DNA from: Saccoglossus kowalevskii
Lineage: Eukaryota > Hemichordata > Enteropneusta > Harrimaniidae
Assembly: GCF_000003605.2 (NCBI RefSeq)
Contig: NW_003124627.1
Span: 1-36,759, forward strand
Length of the DNA stretch: 36,759 bases
Direction: 5' to 3'
Under the pieces are notes generated by a model. The model was not told the origin of the DNA, ran no database searches, and saw nothing but the letters and a program-made list of their open reading frames with translations. A program made the translations under genes and the position numbers. Shown here piece by piece: positions 20,384 to 30,657 of the stretch; position 1 is the first letter of the stretch; every line of letters starts with the position of its first letter.

Positions 20384-20624
20384 AGTTGTTATGGCAGTTG
20401 TTACTTGGATCCATGTTGATTTATGGCATGGCGGTATCTGATGGAAAACAGTAAATTCTGTCGTTTATAAAAGGGGGTCGGCCAATCAGCTTGATCTCGC
20501 ACATGTCACTTTTTGAACCAATCAGAAATCCCCGTCGAAGTGACAAAGTCGTCCAAACACGAAAATAGTTGTCACATTTTCACTTGTAGTCGGCGTGATT
20601 GAAGTTCTACGTTATTGTTTCCAC
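20384..20624 (-). promoter_or_regulatory. Extra promoter module upstream of copy 18
   Basis: TATA and CCAAT boxes are intact, upstream of a copy that lacks a start codon. Confidence 0.68.
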
Positions 20625-21199
20625 TAAACTTTATTGTGAAGCGAGTTTTTTAATTGCGACGCCTATTTGTTACCAGATACAACCGCGAAAAGGTGACGCT
20701 TTAGTACGTCCCGGCAAATTAACAATACATATTCTGAGAGCTTTGCATAATGTAGTAATACATGCATTTGATTATTGCAATTTCTAGTTCATTTCTTGCT
20801 CAGTTTCGCATTGCCAAACTCTTATTCGCAACACATATGTATTAACATATATTTACTCGACAAAAAGATGGCGTTTTGTTGAGAACCGGAGATTAACATT
20901 ACATATTCTGAAAGCTTTAAATAATTATGTAATACTTGTAATTAATCATTTGAAATAAGCTGCTATTACATAATCTGCTTCCACATGTTCTTTTACTTAA
21001 CTGAATTATTCCAATGTGATGTGCGTCGAATGTAGGCGCTCTTTATTCTGTTTTATGCATTATGACATTGACCTGAATTGGTTGAAATCGTTCTGATTTG
21101 CAAATAAGTATGATATGACAGTTGTACATTGCATTACGTGCAATATTCGCAGTGATGGGATGGACAATGTACGGTAGTTCTTTTTTTGGAGTATGTGCT

Positions 21200-21215
21200 G
21201 GCCCTCAGAAGGGCC
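21200..21215 (-). terminator. Stem-loop with UCUG loop, copy 19
   Basis: Perfect stem, loop ending in G. It is also the first stem-loop downstream of the fused copy 20. Confidence 0.78.
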
Positions 21216-21237
21216 GTTTTGTATGAGTGTCGTAGCA

Positions 21238-21498
21238 CTATTGCTGACGACGATTTTGCCTTTTCTAGATAATTTTTAAAATCACACAAGGAGCATAATT
21301 TACAGGATAATTGCCTTCTTCAAGAATTGAGATGACCTCTTCGACAGGTAATAACTGTACGATGGATCGTGCCCAAGACGAGAATGCTCGTGTCCATGGC
21401 TGCGGTGGTCTCCTTGTCGAAAAAGGGCTGAATAAATACGCATAGTAGCATGCTATACGGCAGTCCAACATGATAGGGCAGTTGTTATTTGGATACAT
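21238..21498 (-). pseudogene. Copy 19: stop at codon 78, 77-residue product
   Basis: Codon 78 is TAG for CAG, removing the basic tail, with stop at 21265. Y2 and L11 mark it as type B, and the promoter lacks TATA and TCAG. The stem-loop at 21200-21215 has the UCUG loop. Its upstream flank is cut at 21678 and joined to the middle of copy 20. Confidence 0.7.
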
Positions 21499-21571
21499 GT
21501 CGATTGATAGTATGGCGGGATCATATGGAAAAATGTAAAGGGCTGTCGTTTTTAAAAAGGCGTTCGGCCAA

Positions 21572-21871
21572 TCAGCATGATCTCGCACATGTCACTTTTC
21601 GAACCAATCGGAAATCCCCGTCGAAGCGACAAACTCGTCCAAACACGAAAATAGTTGTCACATTTTCACTTGTAGGCGGATAATTGCCTTCTTCAAGAAT
21701 TGAGATGACCTCTTCGACAGGTAATAACTGTACGATGGATCGTGCCCAAGACGAGAATGCTCGTGTCCATGGCTGCGGTGGTCTCCTTGTCGAAAGAGGG
21801 CTGGATAAATACGCATAGTAGCATGCTATACGGGAGTCAAACATGATTTGGCAGTTGTTATTTGGATCCAT
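21572..21871 (-). CDS. Copy 20: fusion frame, 99 residues, no stem-loop
   Basis: The first 65 codons are normal (Q8 for H, E60). A deletion then joins the coding region to the promoter flank of copy 19, so the frame runs on for 34 foreign codons and stops at 21572. The normal C-terminus, stop, stem-loop and whole spacer are missing. TATA at 21921-21928 is intact, so transcription would enter the promoter of copy 19 and could use that copy's stem-loop at 21200-21215. Confidence 0.6.
   Translation of the reverse strand: MDPNNNCQIMFDSRIACYYAYLSSPLSTRRPPQPWTRAFSSWARSIVQLLPVEEVISILEEGNYPPTSENVTTIFVFGRVCRFDGDFRLVRKVTCARSC
21665..21690. other. Deletion junction fusing units 19 and 20
   Basis: The sequence passes from ...CTTGTAGGCGG of the copy 19 promoter flank directly into ATAATTGCC of the copy 20 coding region. 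About 950 bp are missing relative to a standard unit. Confidence 0.88.
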
Positions 21872-22081
21872 GTCGATTGATGGTATGGCTGTATCTGATG
21901 GAAAACAGTAAATTCTCTCGTTTATAAAAGGGGGTCGGCCAATCAGCTTGATCTCGCACATGTCACTTTTTGAACCAATCAGAAATCCCCGTCGAAGTAA
22001 CAAAGTCGTCCAAACACGAAAATAGTTGTCACATTTTCACTTGTAGGCGGCGTGATTGAAGTTCTACGTTATTGTTTCCAC

Positions 22082-22323
22082 AGTTGTTATGGCAGTTGTT
22101 ACTTGGATCCATGTTGATTTATGGCATGGCGGTATCTGATGGAAAACAGTAAATTCTGTCGTTTATAAAAGGGGGTCAAGCTGATTAGCTTGATCTCGCA
22201 CATGTCACTTTTTAAACCAATCAGAAATCCCCGTCGAAGTGACAAAGTCGTCCAAACACGAAAATAGTTGTCACATTTTCACTTGTAGGCGGCGTGATTG
22301 AAGTTCTACGTTATTGTTTCCAC
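22082..22323 (-). promoter_or_regulatory. Extra promoter module upstream of copy 20, inner CCAAT altered
   Basis: TATA is kept, but the inner CCAAT region is rewritten to AAGCTGATTAGC and the outer box reads AAACCAATCAG. The inner CCAAT box is therefore lost. Confidence 0.66.
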
Positions 22324-22898
22324 TAAACTTTATTGTGAAGCGAGTTTTTTAATTGCAACGCCTATTTGTTACCAGATACAACCGCGAAAAGGTGACGCTT
22401 TAGTACGTCCCGGCAAATTAACAATACATATTCTGAGAGCTTTGCATAATGTAGTAATACATGCATTTGATTATTGCAATTTCTAGTTCATTACTTGCTC
22501 AGTTTCGCATTGCCAAACTCTTATTTGCAACACATATGTATTAACATATATTTACTCGACAAAAAGATGGAGTTTTGTTGAGAACCGGAGATTAACATTA
22601 CATATTCTGAATGCTTTAAATAATTATGTAATACTTGTAATTAATCATTTGAAATTAGCTGCTATTACATAATCTGCTTCTACATGTTCTTTTACTTAAC
22701 TGAATTATTCCAACGTGATGTGCGTCGAATGTTGGCGTTCTTTATTCTGTTTTATGCATTATGACATTGACCCGAATTGGTTGAAATCGTTCTGATTTGC
22801 AAATAAGTGTGATATGACAGTTGTACATAGCATTACGTGCAATAATCGCAGTGATGGGATGGACAATGTACGGTAGTTCTCTTTTTGGAGTATGTGCT

Positions 22899-22914
22899 GG
22901 CCCTGAGAAGGGCC
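22899..22914 (-). terminator. Histone-type stem-loop, copy 21
   Basis: Canonical sequence. Confidence 0.86.
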
Positions 22915-22936
22915 GTTTTGTATGAGTGTCGTAGCA

Positions 22937-23197
22937 CTATTGCTGACGACGATTTTGCCTTTTCTGGATAATTTTTAAAATCACCCAAGGAGCATAATCT
23001 ACAGGATAATTGCCTTCTCCAAGAATTGAGATGACCTCTTCGACAGGTAATAACTGTACGACGGATCGTGCCCAAGACGAGAATGCTCGTGTCCATGGCT
23101 GCGGTGGTCTCCTTGTCGAAAGAGGGCTGGATAAATACGCATAGTAGCATGCTATACGGGAGTCAAACATGATATGGCAGTTGTTATTCGGATCCAT
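22937..23197 (-). CDS. Copy 21: 86-residue unknown protein
   Basis: The frame is intact with V46. TATA is at 23247-23254 and the stem-loop at 22899-22914 is canonical. Flanks resemble copies 9-11. Confidence 0.6.
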   Translation of the reverse strand: MDPNNNCHIMFDSRIACYYAYLSSPLSTRRPPQPWTRAFSSWARSVVQLLPVEEVISILGEGNYPVDYAPWVILKIIQKRQNRRQQ

Positions 23198-23983
23198 GTC
23201 GATTGATGGTGTGGCGGTATCTGATGGAAAACAGTAAATTCTGTCGTTTATAAAAGGGGGTCGGCCAATCAGCTTGATCTCGCACATGTCACTTTTTGAA
23301 CCAATCAGAAATCCCCGTCGAAGTAACAAAGTCGTCCACACACGAAAATGGTTGTCACATTTTAACTTGTAGGCGGCGTGATTGAAGTTCTACGTTATTG
23401 TTTCCACTAAACTTTATTGTGAAGCGAGTTTTTTTAATTGCAACGCCTATTTGTTACCAGATACAACCGCGAAAAGGTGACGCTTTAGTACGTCCCGGCA
23501 AATTAACAATACATATTCTGAGAGCTTTGCATAATGTAGTAATACATGCATTTGATTATTGCAATTTCTAGTTCATTACTTGCTCAGTTTCGCATTGCCA
23601 AACTCTTATTTGCAACACATATGTATTAACATATATTTACTCGACAAAAAGATGGAGTTTTGTTGAGAACCGGAGATTAACATTACATATTCTGAATGCT
23701 TTAAATAATTATGTAATACTTGTAATTAATCATTTGAAATTAGCTGCTATTACATAATCTGCTTCTACATGTTCTTTTACTTAACTGAATTATTCCAACG
23801 TGATGTGCGTCGAATGTTGGCGTTCTTTATTCTGTTTAATGCATTATGACATTGACCTGAATTGGTTGAAATCGTTCTGATTTGCAAATAAGTGTGATAT
23901 GACAGTTGTACATAGCATTACGTGCAATAATCGCAGTGATGGGATGGACAATGTACGGTAGTTCTCTTTTTGGGGTATGTGCT

Positions 23984-23999
23984 GGCCCTGAGAAGGGCC
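23984..23999 (-). terminator. Histone-type stem-loop, copy 22
   Basis: Canonical sequence. Confidence 0.86.
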
Positions 24000-24021
24000 G
24001 TTTTGTATGAGTGTCGTAGCA

Positions 24022-24282
24022 CTATTGCTGACGACGATTTTGCCTTTTCTGGATAATTTTTAAAATCACCCAAGGAGCATAATCTACAGGATAATTGCCT
24101 TCTCCAAGAATTGAGATGACCTCTTCGACAGGTAATAACTGTACGACGGATCGTGCCCAAGACGAGAATGCTCGTGTCCATGGCTGCGGTGGTCTCCTTG
24201 TCGAAAGAGGGCTGGATAAATACGCATAGTAGCATGCTATACGGGAGTCAAACATGATATGGCAGTTGTTATTTGGATCCAT
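24022..24282 (-). CDS. Copy 22: 86-residue unknown protein, TATA mutated
   Basis: The frame is intact with V46 and the stem-loop at 23984-23999 is canonical. The TATA position reads TTCATAAA at 24332-24339, so core promoter strength is probably reduced; the TCAG initiator and CCAAT boxes remain. Confidence 0.58.
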   Translation of the reverse strand: MDPNNNCHIMFDSRIACYYAYLSSPLSTRRPPQPWTRAFSSWARSVVQLLPVEEVISILGEGNYPVDYAPWVILKIIQKRQNRRQQ

Positions 24283-25068
24283 GTCGATTGATGGTATGGC
24301 TGTATCTGATGGAAAACAGTAAATTCTGTCGTTCATAAAAGGGGGTCGGCCAATCAGCTTGATCTCGCACATGTCACTTTTTGAACCAATCAGAAATCCC
24401 CGTCGAAGTAACAAAGTCGTCCAAACACGAAAATAGTTGTCACATTTTCACTTGTAGTCGGCGTGATTGAAGTTCTACCTTATTGTTTCCACTAAACTTT
24501 ATTGTGAAGCGAGTATTTTTAATTGCAACGCCTATTTGTTACCAGATACAACCGCGAAAAGGTGACGCTTTAGTACGTCCCGGCAAATTAACAATACATA
24601 TTCTGAGAGCTTTGCATAATGTAGTAATACATGCATTTGATTATTGCAATTTCTAGTTCATTACTTGCTCAGTTTCGCATTGCCAAACTCTTATTCGCAA
24701 CACATATGTATTAACATATATTTACTCGACAAAAAGATGGAGCTTTGTTGAGAACCGGAGATTAACATTACATATTCTGAAAGCTTTAAATAATTATGTA
24801 ATACTTGTAATTAATCATTTGCAATTAGCTGCTATTACATAATCTGCTTCTACATCTTCTTTTACTTAACTGAATTATTCCAATGTGATGTGCGTCGAAT
24901 GTTGGCGTTCTTTATTCTGTTTTATGCATTATGACATTGACCCGAATTGGTTGAAATCGTTCTGATTTGCAAATAAGTATGATATGACAGTTGTACATAG
25001 CATTACGTGCAATAATCGCTGTGATGGGATGGACAATGTACGGTAGTTCTCTTTTTGGAGTACGTGCT

Positions 25069-25084
25069 GGCCCTGAGAAGGGCC
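25069..25084 (-). terminator. Histone-type stem-loop, copy 23
   Basis: Canonical sequence, after a coding region stopped at codon 19. Confidence 0.86.
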
Positions 25085-25106
25085 GTTTTGTATGAGTGTC
25101 GTAGCA

Positions 25107-25368
25107 CTATTGCTGACGACGATTTTGCCTTTTCTGGATAATTTTTAAAATCACCCAAGGAGCATAATCTACAGGATAATTGCCTTCTCCAAGAATTGAG
25201 ATGACCTATTCGACAGGTAATAACTGTACGATGGATCGTTCCCAAGACGGGAAATGCTCGTGTCCATGGCTGCGGTGGTCTCCTTGTCGAAAGAGGGCTG
25301 GATAAACACGCTTAGTAGCATGCTATACGCGAGTCCAACATGATATGGCAGTTGTTATCTGGATCCAT
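25107..25368 (-). pseudogene. Copy 23: stop at codon 19 and frameshift
   Basis: Codon 19 is TAA for TAT, and a one-base insertion (GGGAAATG) follows. The TATA position reads TTTATTAAAAG, which keeps only part of a TATA element. The stem-loop at 25069-25084 is canonical. Only an 18-residue peptide would be made. Confidence 0.75.
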
Positions 25369-26154
25369 GTCGATTGATAGTATGACGGTATCTGATGGAA
25401 AAATGTAAACGGCTGTCGTTTATTAAAAGGCGTTCGGCCAATCAGCATGATCTCGAACATGTCACTTTTCGAACCAATCAGAAATCCCCGTCGAAGTGAC
25501 AAACTCGTCCAAACACGAAAATGGTTGTCACATTTTAACTTGTAGGCGGCGTGATTGAAGTTCTACGTTATTGTTTCCACTAAACTTTGTTGTGAAGCGA
25601 GTTTTTTAATTGCGACGCCTATTTGTTACCAGATACAACCGCGAAAAGGTGACGCTTTAGTACGTCCCGGCAAATTAACAATACATATTCTGAGAGCTTT
25701 GCATAATGCAGTAATACATGCATTTGATTATTGCAATTTCTAGTTCATTACTTGCTCATTTTCGCATTGCCAAACTCTTATTCGCAACACATATGTATTA
25801 ACATATATTTACTCGACAAAAAGATGGCGTTTTGTTGAGAACCGGAGATTAACATTACATATTCTGAAAGCATTAAATAATTATGTAATACTTGTAATTA
25901 ATCATTTGAAATTAGCTGCTATTACATAATCTGCTTCTACATGTTCTTTTACTTAACTGAATTATTCCACTGTGATGTGTGTCGAATGTTGGCGCTCTTT
26001 ATTCTGTTTTATGCATTGTGACATTGACCCGAATTGGTTGAAATCGTTCTCATTTGCAAATTAATATAATATGGCAGTTGTACATAGCATTTCGTGCAAT
26101 AATCTCAGTGATGGGATTGACATGTACGGTAGTTCTCTTTTTGGAGTATGTGCT

Positions 26155-26170
26155 GGCCCTGAGAAGGCCC
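26155..26170 (-). terminator. Damaged stem-loop, copy 24
   Basis: One stem pair becomes G-G. Confidence 0.7.
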
Positions 26171-26190
26171 GTTTGTATGAGTGTCGTAGC

Positions 26191-26449
26191 ACTCTGCTGA
26201 CGACGATTTGCCTTTCTGGATATTTTTTAAATCACACAAGGAGCATAATCTACAGGATAATTGCCTTTCTTCAAGAATTGAGATGACCTCTTCGACAGGT
26301 AATAACTGTACGATGGATCGTGCCCAAGACGAGAATGCTCGGGTCCATGGCTGCGGTGTTCTCCTTGTCGAAAAAGGGCTGAATAAAAACGCATAGTATC
26401 GTGCTATACGGGAGTCCAACATGATAGGGCAGTTGTTATTTGGATACAT
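26191..26449 (-). pseudogene. Copy 24: heavily decayed type B copy
   Basis: The first 61 codons follow the type B pattern (Y2, L11, R17). Several single-base losses and gains then shift the frame, the normal stop is missing, and reading continues through the stem-loop region to 26105. The promoter lacks TATA. The stem-loop at 26155-26170 has a broken pair. Two extra promoter modules follow. Confidence 0.75.
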
Positions 26450-26661
26450 GTCGATTGATAGTATGGCGGTATCATATGGAAAAATGTAAAGGGCTGTCGT
26501 TTTTAAAAAGGCGTTCGGCCAATCAGCATGATCTCGCACATGTCACTTTTCGAACCAATCGGAAATCCCCGTCGAAGCGACAAAGTCGTCCAAACACGAA
26601 AATAGTTGTCACATTTTCACTTGTAGGCGGCGTGATTGAAGTTCTACGTTATTGTTTCCAC

Positions 26662-26902
26662 AGTTGTTATGGCAGTTGTTACTTGGATCCATGTTGATTT
26701 ATGGCATGCCGGTATCTGATGGAAAACAGTAAATTCTGTCGTTTATAAAAGGGGGTCGGCCAATCAGCTTGATCTCGCACATGTCACTTTTTGAACCAAT
26801 CGGAAATCCCCGTCGAAGCGACAAAGTCGTCCAAACACGAAAATAGTTGTCACATTTTCACTTGTAGGCGGCGTGATTGAAGTTCTACGTTATTGTTTCC
26901 AC
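26662..26902 (-). promoter_or_regulatory. First of two extra promoter modules upstream of copy 24
   Basis: TATA is kept. The outer flank carries type B bases (AATCGG, GAAGCGAC) matching the main promoter of copy 24, so this module is a mosaic. Confidence 0.68.
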
Positions 26903-27143
26903 AGTTGTTATGGCAGTTGTTACTTGGATCCATGTTGATTTATGGCATGGCGGTATCTGATGGAAAACAGTAAATTCTGTCGTTTATAAAAGGGGGTCGG
27001 CCAATCAGCTTGATCTCGCACATGTCACTTTTTGAACCTATCAGAAATCCCCGTCGAAGTGACAAAGTCGTCCAAACACGAAAATAGTTGTCACATTTTC
27101 ACTTGTAGGCGGCGTGATTGAAGTTCTACGTTATTGTTTCCAC
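26903..27143 (-). promoter_or_regulatory. Second extra promoter module upstream of copy 24
   Basis: This is a further tandem copy of the same module, so copy 24 has three promoters in a row at about 241-bp spacing. The outer CCAAT box reads CCTAT. Confidence 0.68.
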
Positions 27144-27719
27144 TAAACTTTATTGTGAAGCGAGTTTTTTTATTGCGACGCCTATTTGTTACCAGATACA
27201 ACCGCGAAAAGGTGACGCTTTAGTACGTCCCGGCAAATTAACAATACATATTCTGAGAGCTTTGCATAATGTAGTAATACATGCATTTGATTATTGCAAT
27301 TTCTAGTTCATTACTTGCTCAGTTTCGCATTGCCAAACTCTTATTCGCAACACATATGTATTAACATATATTTACTCGACAAAAAGGTGGCGTTTTGTTG
27401 AGAACCGGAGATTAACATTACATATTCTGAAAGCTTTAAATAATTATGTAATACTTGTAATTAATCATTTGAAATTAGCTGCTATTACATAATCTGCTTC
27501 TACATGTTCTTTTACTTAACTGAATTATTCCAATTTGATGTGCGTCGAATGTTGGCGCTCTTTATTCTGTTTTATGCATTATGACATTGACCCGAATTGG
27601 TTGAAATCGTTCTGATTTGCAAATAAGTATGATATGACAGTTGTACATTGCATTACGTGCAATAATCGCAGTGATGGGATGGACAATGTACGGTAGTTCT
27701 TTTTTTTGGAGTATGTGCT

Positions 27720-27735
27720 GACCCTGAGAAGGGCC
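27720..27735 (-). terminator. Stem-loop with G-U pair, copy 25
   Basis: One outer pair is G-U, so the stem can still form. The loop is TCTC. Confidence 0.78.
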
Positions 27736-27757
27736 GTTTTGTATGAGTGTCGTAGCA

Positions 27758-28018
27758 CTATTGCTGACGACGATTTTGCCTTTTCTGGATAATTTTTAAA
27801 ATCACACAAGGAGCATAATCTACAGGATAATTGCCTTCTTCAAGAATTGAGATGACCTCTTCGACAGGTAATAACTGTACGATGGATCGTGCCCAAGACG
27901 AGAATGCTCGGGTCCATGGCTGCGGTGGTCTCCTTGTCGAAAAAGGGCTGAATAAATACGCATAGTAGTATGCTATACGGGAGTCCAACATGATATGGCA
28001 GTTGTTATTTCGATCCAT
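27758..28018 (-). CDS. Copy 25: intact frame with type B promoter
   Basis: All 86 codons are open with R3, L11, Y17, F23, F26, E60 and C71. The promoter lacks TATA and TCAG, and unlike most type B copies there is no extra promoter module upstream. The stem-loop at 27720-27735 keeps pairing through a G-U wobble. Confidence 0.53.
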   Translation of the reverse strand: MDRNNNCHIMLDSRIAYYYAYLFSPFSTRRPPQPWTRAFSSWARSIVQLLPVEEVISILEEGNYPVDYAPCVILKIIQKRQNRRQQ

Positions 28019-28286
28019 GTCGATTGATAGTATGGCGGTATCATATGGAAAAATGTAAACAGCTGTCGTTTTTAAAAAGGCGTTCGGCCAATCAGCATGA
28101 TCTCGCACATGTCACTTTTCGAACCAATCGGAAATCCCCGTCGAAGTGACAAAGTCGTCCAAACGCGAACATAGTTGTCACATTTTCACTTGTAGGCGGC
28201 GTGATTGAAGTTCTACGTTATTGTTTCCACTAAACTTTGTTGTGAAGCGAGTTTTTTAAATGCGACGCCTATTTGTTACCAGATAC

Positions 28287-28774
28287 AACCGCGAAACGGT
28301 GACACTTTTGTACGTCCCGGCAAATTAACAATACATATTCTGAGAGCTTTGCATAATGTAGTCATACATGCATTTGATTATTGCAATTTCTAGTACATTA
28401 CTTGCTCAGTTTCGCATTGCCAAACTCTTATTCGCAACACATATGTATTAACATATATTTACTCGACAAAAAGATGGCGTTTTGTTGAGAACCGGAGATT
28501 AACATTACATATTCTGAAAGCTTTAAATACAACCGCGAAACGGTGACACTTTTGTACGTCCCGGCAAATTAACAATACGTATTCTGAGAGCTTTGCATAA
28601 TGTAGTCATACATGCATTTGATTATTGCAATTTCTAGTTCATTACTTGCTCAGTTTCGCATTGCCAAACTCTTATTCGCAACACATATGTATTAATATAT
28701 ATTTACTCGACAAACAGTTGGCTTTTTGTTGAGAACCGGAGATTAACATTACATATTCTGAAAGCTTTAAATAA
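28287..28774. repeat. 244-bp tandem duplication inside the spacer of copies 25-26
   Basis: The segment from ATACAACCGCG through the second monomer is present twice at an offset of 244 bp. Both copies share the private variants TTTTGTACG and GTCATACATGC, so the event is younger than those mutations. The junction at about 28526-28530 joins TTTAAAT of monomer B to ATACAACC before monomer A, with a short ATA overlap. Confidence 0.85.
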
Positions 28775-29049
28775 TTATGTAATACTTGTAATTAATCATT
28801 TGAAATTAGCTGCTATTACATAATCTGCTTCTACATGTTCTTTTACTTAACTGAATTATTCCAATGTGATGTGCGTCGAATGTTGGCGCTCTTTATTCTG
28901 TTTTATGCATTATGACATTGACCTGAATTGGTTGAAATCGTTCTGATTTGCAAATAAGTATGATATGACAGTTGTACATTGCATTACGTGCAATAATCGC
29001 AGTGATGGGATGGACAATGTACGGTAGTTCTTTTTTTGGAGTATGTGCT

Positions 29050-29065
29050 GGCCCTCAGAAGGGCC
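29050..29065 (-). terminator. Stem-loop with UCUG loop, copy 26
   Basis: Perfect stem, loop ending in G. Confidence 0.78.
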
Positions 29066-29087
29066 GTTTTGTATGAGTGTCGTAGCA

Positions 29088-29348
29088 CTATTGCTGACGA
29101 CGATTTTGCCTTTTCTGGATAATTTTTAAAATCACCCAAGGAGCATAATCTACAGGATAATTGCCTTCTCCAAGAATTGAGATGACCTCTTCGACAGGTA
29201 ATAACTGTACGATGGATCGTGCCCAAGACGAGAATGCTCGTGACCATGGCTGCGGTGGTCTCCTTATCGAAAGAGGGCTGGATAAATACGCATAGTAGCA
29301 TGCTATACGGGAGTCAAACATGATATGGCAGTTGTTATTTGGATCCAT
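29088..29348 (-). CDS. Copy 26: 86-residue unknown protein
   Basis: The frame is intact with I28 and S36. TATA is at 29398-29405. The stem-loop at 29050-29065 has the UCUG loop despite the type A coding region, so a conversion breakpoint lies between them. An extra promoter module follows at 29559-29783. Confidence 0.57.
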   Translation of the reverse strand: MDPNNNCHIMFDSRIACYYAYLSSPLSIRRPPQPWSRAFSSWARSIVQLLPVEEVISILGEGNYPVDYAPWVILKIIQKRQNRRQQ

Positions 29349-29558
29349 GTCGATTGATGGTAAGGCGGTATCTGATGGAAAACAGTAAATTCTGTCCTTT
29401 ATAAAAGGAGGTCGGCCAATCAGCTTGATCTCGCACAAGTCACTTTTTGAACCAATCGGAAATCCCCGTCGAAGTGACAAAGTCGTCCAAACACGAAAAT
29501 GGTTGTCACATTTTCACTTGTAGGCGGCGTGATTGAAGTTCTACGTTATTGTTTCCAC

Positions 29559-29783
29559 AGTTGTTATGGCAGTTGTTACTTGGATCCATGTTGATTTATG
29601 GCATGGCGGTATCTGATGGAAAACAGTAAATTCTGTCGTTTATAAAAGGGGGTCGGCCAATCAGCTTGATCTCGCACATGTCACTTTTTGAACCAATCAG
29701 AAATCCCCGTCGAAGTGACAAAGTCGTCCAAACACGAAAATTGTTGTCACATTTTCACTTGTAGGCGGCGTGATTGTTTCCAC
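29559..29783 (-). promoter_or_regulatory. Extra promoter module upstream of copy 26, 16-bp deletion
   Basis: TATA and CCAAT boxes are intact. It shares the 16-bp deletion with the module upstream of copy 16. Confidence 0.68.
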
Positions 29784-30358
29784 TAAACTTTATTGTGAAG
29801 CGAGTTTTTTAATTGCGACGCCTATTTGTTACCAGATACAACCGCGAAAAGGTGACGCTTTAGTACGTCCCGGCAAATTATCAATACATATTCTGAGAGC
29901 TTTGCATAATGTAGTAATACATGCATTTGATTATTGCAATTTCTAGTTCATTACTTGCTCAGTTTCGCATTGCCAAACTCTTATTCGCAACACATATGTA
30001 TTAACATATATTTACTCGACAAAAAGTTGGCGTTTTGTTGAGAACCGGAGATTAGCATTACATATTCTGAAAGCTTTAAATAATTATGTAATACTTGTAA
30101 TTAATCATTTGAAATTAGCTGCTATTACATAATCTGTTTCTACATGTTCTTTTACTTAACTGAATTATTCCAATGTGATGTGCGTCGAATGTTGGCGCTC
30201 TTTATTCTGTTTTATGCATTGTGACATTGACCTGAATTGGTTGAAATCGTTCTGATTTGCAAATTAATATGATATGGCAGTTGTTCATAGCATTACGTGC
30301 AATAATCTGAGTGATGGGATGGACAATGTACGGTAGTTCTCTTGTTGGAGTATGTGCT

Positions 30359-30374
30359 GGCCCTGAGAAGGGCC
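30359..30374 (-). terminator. Histone-type stem-loop, copy 27
   Basis: Canonical sequence. Confidence 0.86.
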
Positions 30375-30396
30375 GTTTTGTATGATTGTCGTAGCA

Positions 30397-30657
30397 CTAT
30401 TGCTGACGACGATTTTGCCTTTTCTGGATAATTTTTAAAATCACCCAAGGAGCATAATCTACAGGATAATTGCCTTCTCCAAGAATTGAGATGACCTCTT
30501 CGACAGGTAATAACTGTACGATGGATCGTGCCCAAGACGGGAATGCTCGTGACCATGGCTGCGGTGGTCTCTTTATCGAAAGAGGGCTGGATAAATACGC
30601 ATAGTAGCATGCTATACGGGAGTCAAACATGATATGGCAGTTGTTATTTGGATCCAT
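30397..30657 (-). CDS. Copy 27: 86-residue unknown protein
   Basis: The frame is intact with I28, K29, S36 and P40. TATA is at 30707-30714 and the stem-loop at 30359-30374 is canonical. The downstream element is the AACAAGAGAAC form shared with copies 12 and 17. Confidence 0.6.
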   Translation of the reverse strand: MDPNNNCHIMFDSRIACYYAYLSSPLSIKRPPQPWSRAFPSWARSIVQLLPVEEVISILGEGNYPVDYAPWVILKIIQKRQNRRQQ

